A stretch of DNA of 64,000 nt from Komagataeibacter xylinus (GTDB taxonomy: Bacteria > Pseudomonadota > Alphaproteobacteria > Acetobacterales > Acetobacteraceae), in the NCBI RefSeq assembly GCF_009834365.1, contig NZ_CP041348.1, positions 186,001 through 250,000 of the forward strand. The letters are read 5' to 3'. Positions 61,583 to 64,000 of this stretch are shown piece by piece (position 1 is the first letter of the stretch; every line of letters starts with the position of its first letter). A model generated the notes under the pieces. The model was given only the letters and a program-made list of their open reading frames with translations. It was not told the origin of the DNA and did not search any database. The position numbers were made by a program, and so were the translations under genes.

Positions 61583-62152
61583 TCACTGACGGAGCAAGAA
61601 ACACTGCGGCAACATGCGCCCGAGAACTTTGTCCTTCAGGACGAACTGATGAAAAAGCGCCGCCGCGCCATGGCCTGTCGCAAGACCCATAATCAACCAG
61701 GCGTTCCAGTAATGTAGCGTCTGAAACCACGTCACGGTTTCCGCCGGGAACCGCGCGAACGGGGATGGAATCAGGAGGCCGAAAAAACTCATCGTCTGCC
61801 CGGCACCCCATCGCCAGAGATAGCCCAGCAAGATTTCCGCCAGAAGCAGCACATAGAGCGTGTACTCTGCTCCAAGGGCGAATACCCGGTCCACAGGCAC
61901 GAGAAGGTCCGACAGATGCCGGCCTTTCGTCAGACGCCAGACAATGCGGAACACCATAATTGCGGTCAGCAGGATGCCGGCTGTCAGATGCGCGACCACC
62001 ATCAGATGATGGACGGGTTTTGTTGGCCAGTTCCAGGTTTCGCCAAGAGCAAACTGAAGCAGCACCAGAAAGGCCGTCATCCAGTGAAGGATGATCGTCG
62101 GCCTGTCGTAACGCAGCAGGCTATCTGTGATGTCCGGCGTTGAATAAGGCAT
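61583..62152 (-). CDS. Cytochrome b561-family membrane protein
   Basis: The product is 189 residues from ATG 62152 (MPYSTPDITDSLLRYDRPTIILHWMTAFLV). Four membrane segments carry candidate haem ligands: His in ILHWMTAF, His pair in PVHHLMVVAH, and later TLHYWNAW and GLATGHGAAALFHQFVLKD. Such proteins move electrons from quinol or superoxide across the inner membrane. Divergent from the VIT-family gene. The frame extends further upstream but that part lacks family sequence. Confidence 0.88.
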   Translation of the reverse strand: MPYSTPDITDSLLRYDRPTIILHWMTAFLVLLQFALGETWNWPTKPVHHLMVVAHLTAGILLTAIMVFRIVWRLTKGRHLSDLLVPVDRVFALGAEYTLYVLLLAEILLGYLWRWGAGQTMSFFGLLIPSPFARFPAETVTWFQTLHYWNAWLIMGLATGHGAAALFHQFVLKDKVLGRMLPQCFLLRQ

Positions 62153-62348
62153 ATACGTCTCGGCAAAAAAGAACCCTGAATCCACTTCCGTATCATGCTT
62201 ACCTGACAGGATTCTGAACAGAACAGATTTTCCTAAAACATAAACAATATTGAAAATAACTCGCAATATCAGAATGAAATATCTGTTGTCGCGGCAAATG
62301 ATGCATCTTAACCTTTATTTGTATTCACCAGAAGCAGCAGGTCATCTT

Positions 62349-63044
62349 ATGTCGCGTCTCCATCCTTTGGCCGAACGTCATGCCGTCGAGAAACTGGGAT
62401 GGCTGCGTGCGGCTGTTCTCGGCGCCAATGACGGAACGCTGTCGACCGGCAGCCTCATCGTCGGCGTTGCCAGTTCTCATGCGACACGCGGCAGCATTCT
62501 CGTCGCGGGACTGTCCGCGCTTGTCGCGGGCGCCCTGTCCATGGCGGCGGGCGAGTATGTCTCGGTCAGTTCCCAGGCCGATTCCGAACACGCCGACATC
62601 GCCCGCGAGAAACAGGAACTGGTCACGGACTGGGAGGGCGAAGTCACCGAACTGGCCGGGATTTATCAGAAGAGAGGGCTGGATAAAGACCTCTCGCGCA
62701 AGGTCGCCGTTGCCCTCATGAAGCATGATGCGCTCGGTGCCCATGCAAGGGATGAACTGGGTCTGTCCGAAGCCACGGCGGCACGACCCATACAGGCGGC
62801 ATTCGCCTCAGCAACCGCCTTTTCATCCGGAGCACTACTGCCTGTGCTGGCGGCGGTTCTGACGCCCGTGGCGTGGGTGTCCTGGGGCGTGTCCCTGACG
62901 TCCGTCGTGGTTCTCGCTGTTCTGGGGGTCGTTGGCGCGATTGCCGGCGGCGCAGCGCCTCTGCGCCCAGCACTGCGTGTGACGTTCTGGGGTATTGTGG
63001 CAATGATCGTCACGGGCGGGATCGGCCGCCTGTTCGGCGTGTGA
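62349..63044 (+). CDS. VIT1/CCC1-family Fe/Mn transporter
   Basis: The product is 231 residues. HAVEKLGWLRAAVLGANDGTLSTGSLIVGVASS and ALSMAAGEYVSVSSQADSEHADIAREKQEL are the hallmarks of the VIT family, with the acidic metal-binding segment between helices 2 and 3. These proteins move iron or manganese out of the cytoplasm. ATG 62349 (MSRLHPLAERH) is chosen; the frame is open 33 codons upstream through AT-rich promoter-like DNA. Confidence 0.9.
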   Translation: MSRLHPLAERHAVEKLGWLRAAVLGANDGTLSTGSLIVGVASSHATRGSILVAGLSALVAGALSMAAGEYVSVSSQADSEHADIAREKQELVTDWEGEVTELAGIYQKRGLDKDLSRKVAVALMKHDALGAHARDELGLSEATAARPIQAAFASATAFSSGALLPVLAAVLTPVAWVSWGVSLTSVVVLAVLGVVGAIAGGAAPLRPALRVTFWGIVAMIVTGGIGRLFGV

Positions 63045-63121
63045 AGCCGCGTTCCAAGCTCTGAACGAGGCATGTCCTGGGTAGTCTTGACTTCATCCCA
63101 TATATCTGTGATCGTCGATTT

Positions 63122-63475
63122 ATGGATACAGAATCCGCACTCTCGGCCCTCAACGCGCTGTCCCAGTCCACGCGGCTGGAGATCTTCCGCCTGCTGGTGC
63201 GCCACGAACCGGACGGACTACCCGCCGGAGACGTCGCGCGGCATCTCGATGTCCCGCAGAACACGATCTCGGCCCATCTTGCCACCCTGACCCGTGCCGG
63301 CCTGCTGACCTCGCAGCGCCACAGCCGGCTGATCGTCTATCGTGCGTGTCTTCCGCGCCTGCGCGACCTGATGCTTTTCCTCGTCAGGGACTGCTGTGCG
63401 GGCAGCCCCGAACTCTGCGCGCCCCTGATCGCGAACCTGTCTTCCTGCAGCCCGAGCCCGGCCTCCTGCCCATGA
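63122..63475 (+). CDS. arsR: ArsR-family arsenic-responsive repressor
   Basis: The product is 117 residues. The winged helix is seen in LSQSTRLEIFRLLVRHEPDGLPAGDVARHLDVPQNTISAHLATLTRAGLL. The C-terminal part has DCCAGSPELCAP, a cysteine cluster as in arsenic-sensing ArsR proteins. Its stop overlaps arsC by ATGA. It is the first gene of the ars operon and would repress it until arsenite or antimonite binds. Confidence 0.92.
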   Translation: MDTESALSALNALSQSTRLEIFRLLVRHEPDGLPAGDVARHLDVPQNTISAHLATLTRAGLLTSQRHSRLIVYRACLPRLRDLMLFLVRDCCAGSPELCAPLIANLSSCSPSPASCP

Positions 63476-63894
63476 CCGTCACCATCTACCACAATCCGGC
63501 CTGCGGCACGTCGCGCAACGTGCTGGCACTGATCCGCAATAGCGGCGAGGAGCCCAGGATCATCGAATATCTGAAAACCCCACCGAGCCGCGCGGAACTG
63601 TTCGATCTGATCGCCCGTATGGGGGTTCCGGTGCGCGCGGTCCTGCGGGAAAAGGGCACGCCCTTTCACGAGCTCGGCCTCGATAATCCGGCCCTGAGCG
63701 ATGATACGCTGATCGACGCCATGATCGCACACCCGATCCTGATCAACCGGCCCATCGTCGCAACGCCACTCGGTGTTGCGCTCTGCCGTCCGTCCGAAAC
63801 GGTGCTGGATATTCTTCCCTCCCCACAGCGCGGCGCATTCGCCAGGGAGGACGGCGAGAAGATCGTGGATGAGGCCGGAAAGCGGATCGTCTGA
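63472..63894 (+). CDS. arsC: ArsC, glutaredoxin-coupled arsenate reductase
   Basis: The product is 140 residues. The catalytic cysteine is in [21 protein letters not shown] (Cys11), with conserved arginines in [26 protein letters not shown] and [13 protein letters not shown]. It reduces arsenate to arsenite for export by ArsB. The ATG 63472 overlaps the arsR stop, and its own stop overlaps the arsB start (TGATG). Confidence 0.95.
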   Translation: MTVTIYHNPACGTSRNVLALIRNSGEEPRIIEYLKTPPSRAELFDLIARMGVPVRAVLREKGTPFHELGLDNPALSDDTLIDAMIAHPILINRPIVATPLGVALCRPSETVLDILPSPQRGAFAREDGEKIVDEAGKRIV

Positions 63895-64000
63895 TGCTGG
63901 CCCTCGCCATTTTCATTGCAACGCTGGTCTTCGTCATCTGGCAGCCACGGGGTCTCGGCATCGGCTGGAGTGCGATGGCCGGTGCCGCCGTGGCACTGGC
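63894..64000 (+). CDS. arsB: ArsB-like arsenite efflux transporter, 5' end only
   Basis: Only the first 35 codons are in the window: [20 protein letters not shown] and a following [14 protein letters not shown], the first membrane segment of ArsB arsenite/antimonite pumps. The start shares a base with the arsC stop. The rest lies beyond the right edge. Order arsR-arsC-arsB is coherent. Confidence 0.82.
   Translation, partial: MLALAIFIATLVFVIWQPRGLGIGWSAMAGAAVAL

Noticed and set aside
1..64000. CRISPR arrays, tRNA or rRNA genes, phage structural genes
   Set aside because: No regularly spaced repeats, no cloverleaf or rRNA sequence, and no capsid or tail genes were seen.

Overview
The window looks like a mobile element or large plasmid from an alphaproteobacterium, most plausibly an acetic acid bacterium (Acetobacteraceae). 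The evidence is high GC, a complete trb-type mating-pair apparatus, a RepA/ParA replicon with iteron-like repeats, the DUF736/DUF2840/DUF2285/DUF932 gene set typical of alphaproteobacterial conjugative elements, and a LexA operator of the alphaproteobacterial form (GAAC-N7-GAAC). No integrase, tRNA or rRNA gene was seen. A plasmid fits better than an integrated element, but the window does not settle this.

Layout. (1) 1-9059, minus strand: type IV secretion operon trbB-C-D-E-J-K-L-F-G-I, with trbI running off the left edge. (2) 9.1-38.2 kb: about 29 kb of cargo sitting between trbB and its usual upstream neighbours copG and traG. In order it holds an HU gene remnant; an SOS repair island (SRAP peptidase and UvrD-type helicase on one strand, imuA-imuB-dnaE2 on the other, with a LexA box between them); a TetR-controlled isochorismatase/MFS efflux unit; an IS481-type element; a QatABCD anti-phage operon; a methionine module (mesX-mesD, metF, metR) with queH; a relBE pair; a CPA1 antiporter, a YoaK-like protein and an alkene reductase; and a mazEF pair.

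(3) 38.3-49.5 kb: the other half of the conjugation and replication backbone, read leftward: HTH protein, repA, parA, DNA methyltransferase, RHH protein, DUF2840, traF peptidase, DUF736, lytic transglycosylase, relaxase, traG, copG. A rightward DOPA-dioxygenase-like gene and an Xre/RES toxin-antitoxin pair sit between relaxase and traG. A likely replication origin lies inside the 3' end of repA (AT-rich repeats, three iterons, two inverted DnaA boxes). (4) 49.6-52.0 kb: an inserted SulP transporter, ending in a truncated copy of the antiporter gene start. (5) 52.0-59.9 kb: accessory backbone genes (frameshifted DUF6499-DUF2285 gene, a second DUF2285 protein, XRE regulator, DUF736, DUF2493, Toprim primase, DUF932) with three structured intergenic hairpins. 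(6) 60.2-64.0 kb: metal and redox genes: chromate transporter, cytochrome b561, VIT-family transporter and an ars operon running off the right edge.

Functionally the backbone supplies replication, partition and conjugation. The cargo supplies damage-inducible mutagenesis, phage defence, methionine synthesis without folate, toxin-antitoxin stabilisation, ion and electrophile handling, and metal resistance. The most unusual points are the split conjugation module, the single LexA site serving a compact mobile mutasome, the origin embedded in repA, the strand-specific hairpins of the accessory backbone, and the IS whose transposase stop codon is supplied by target DNA.
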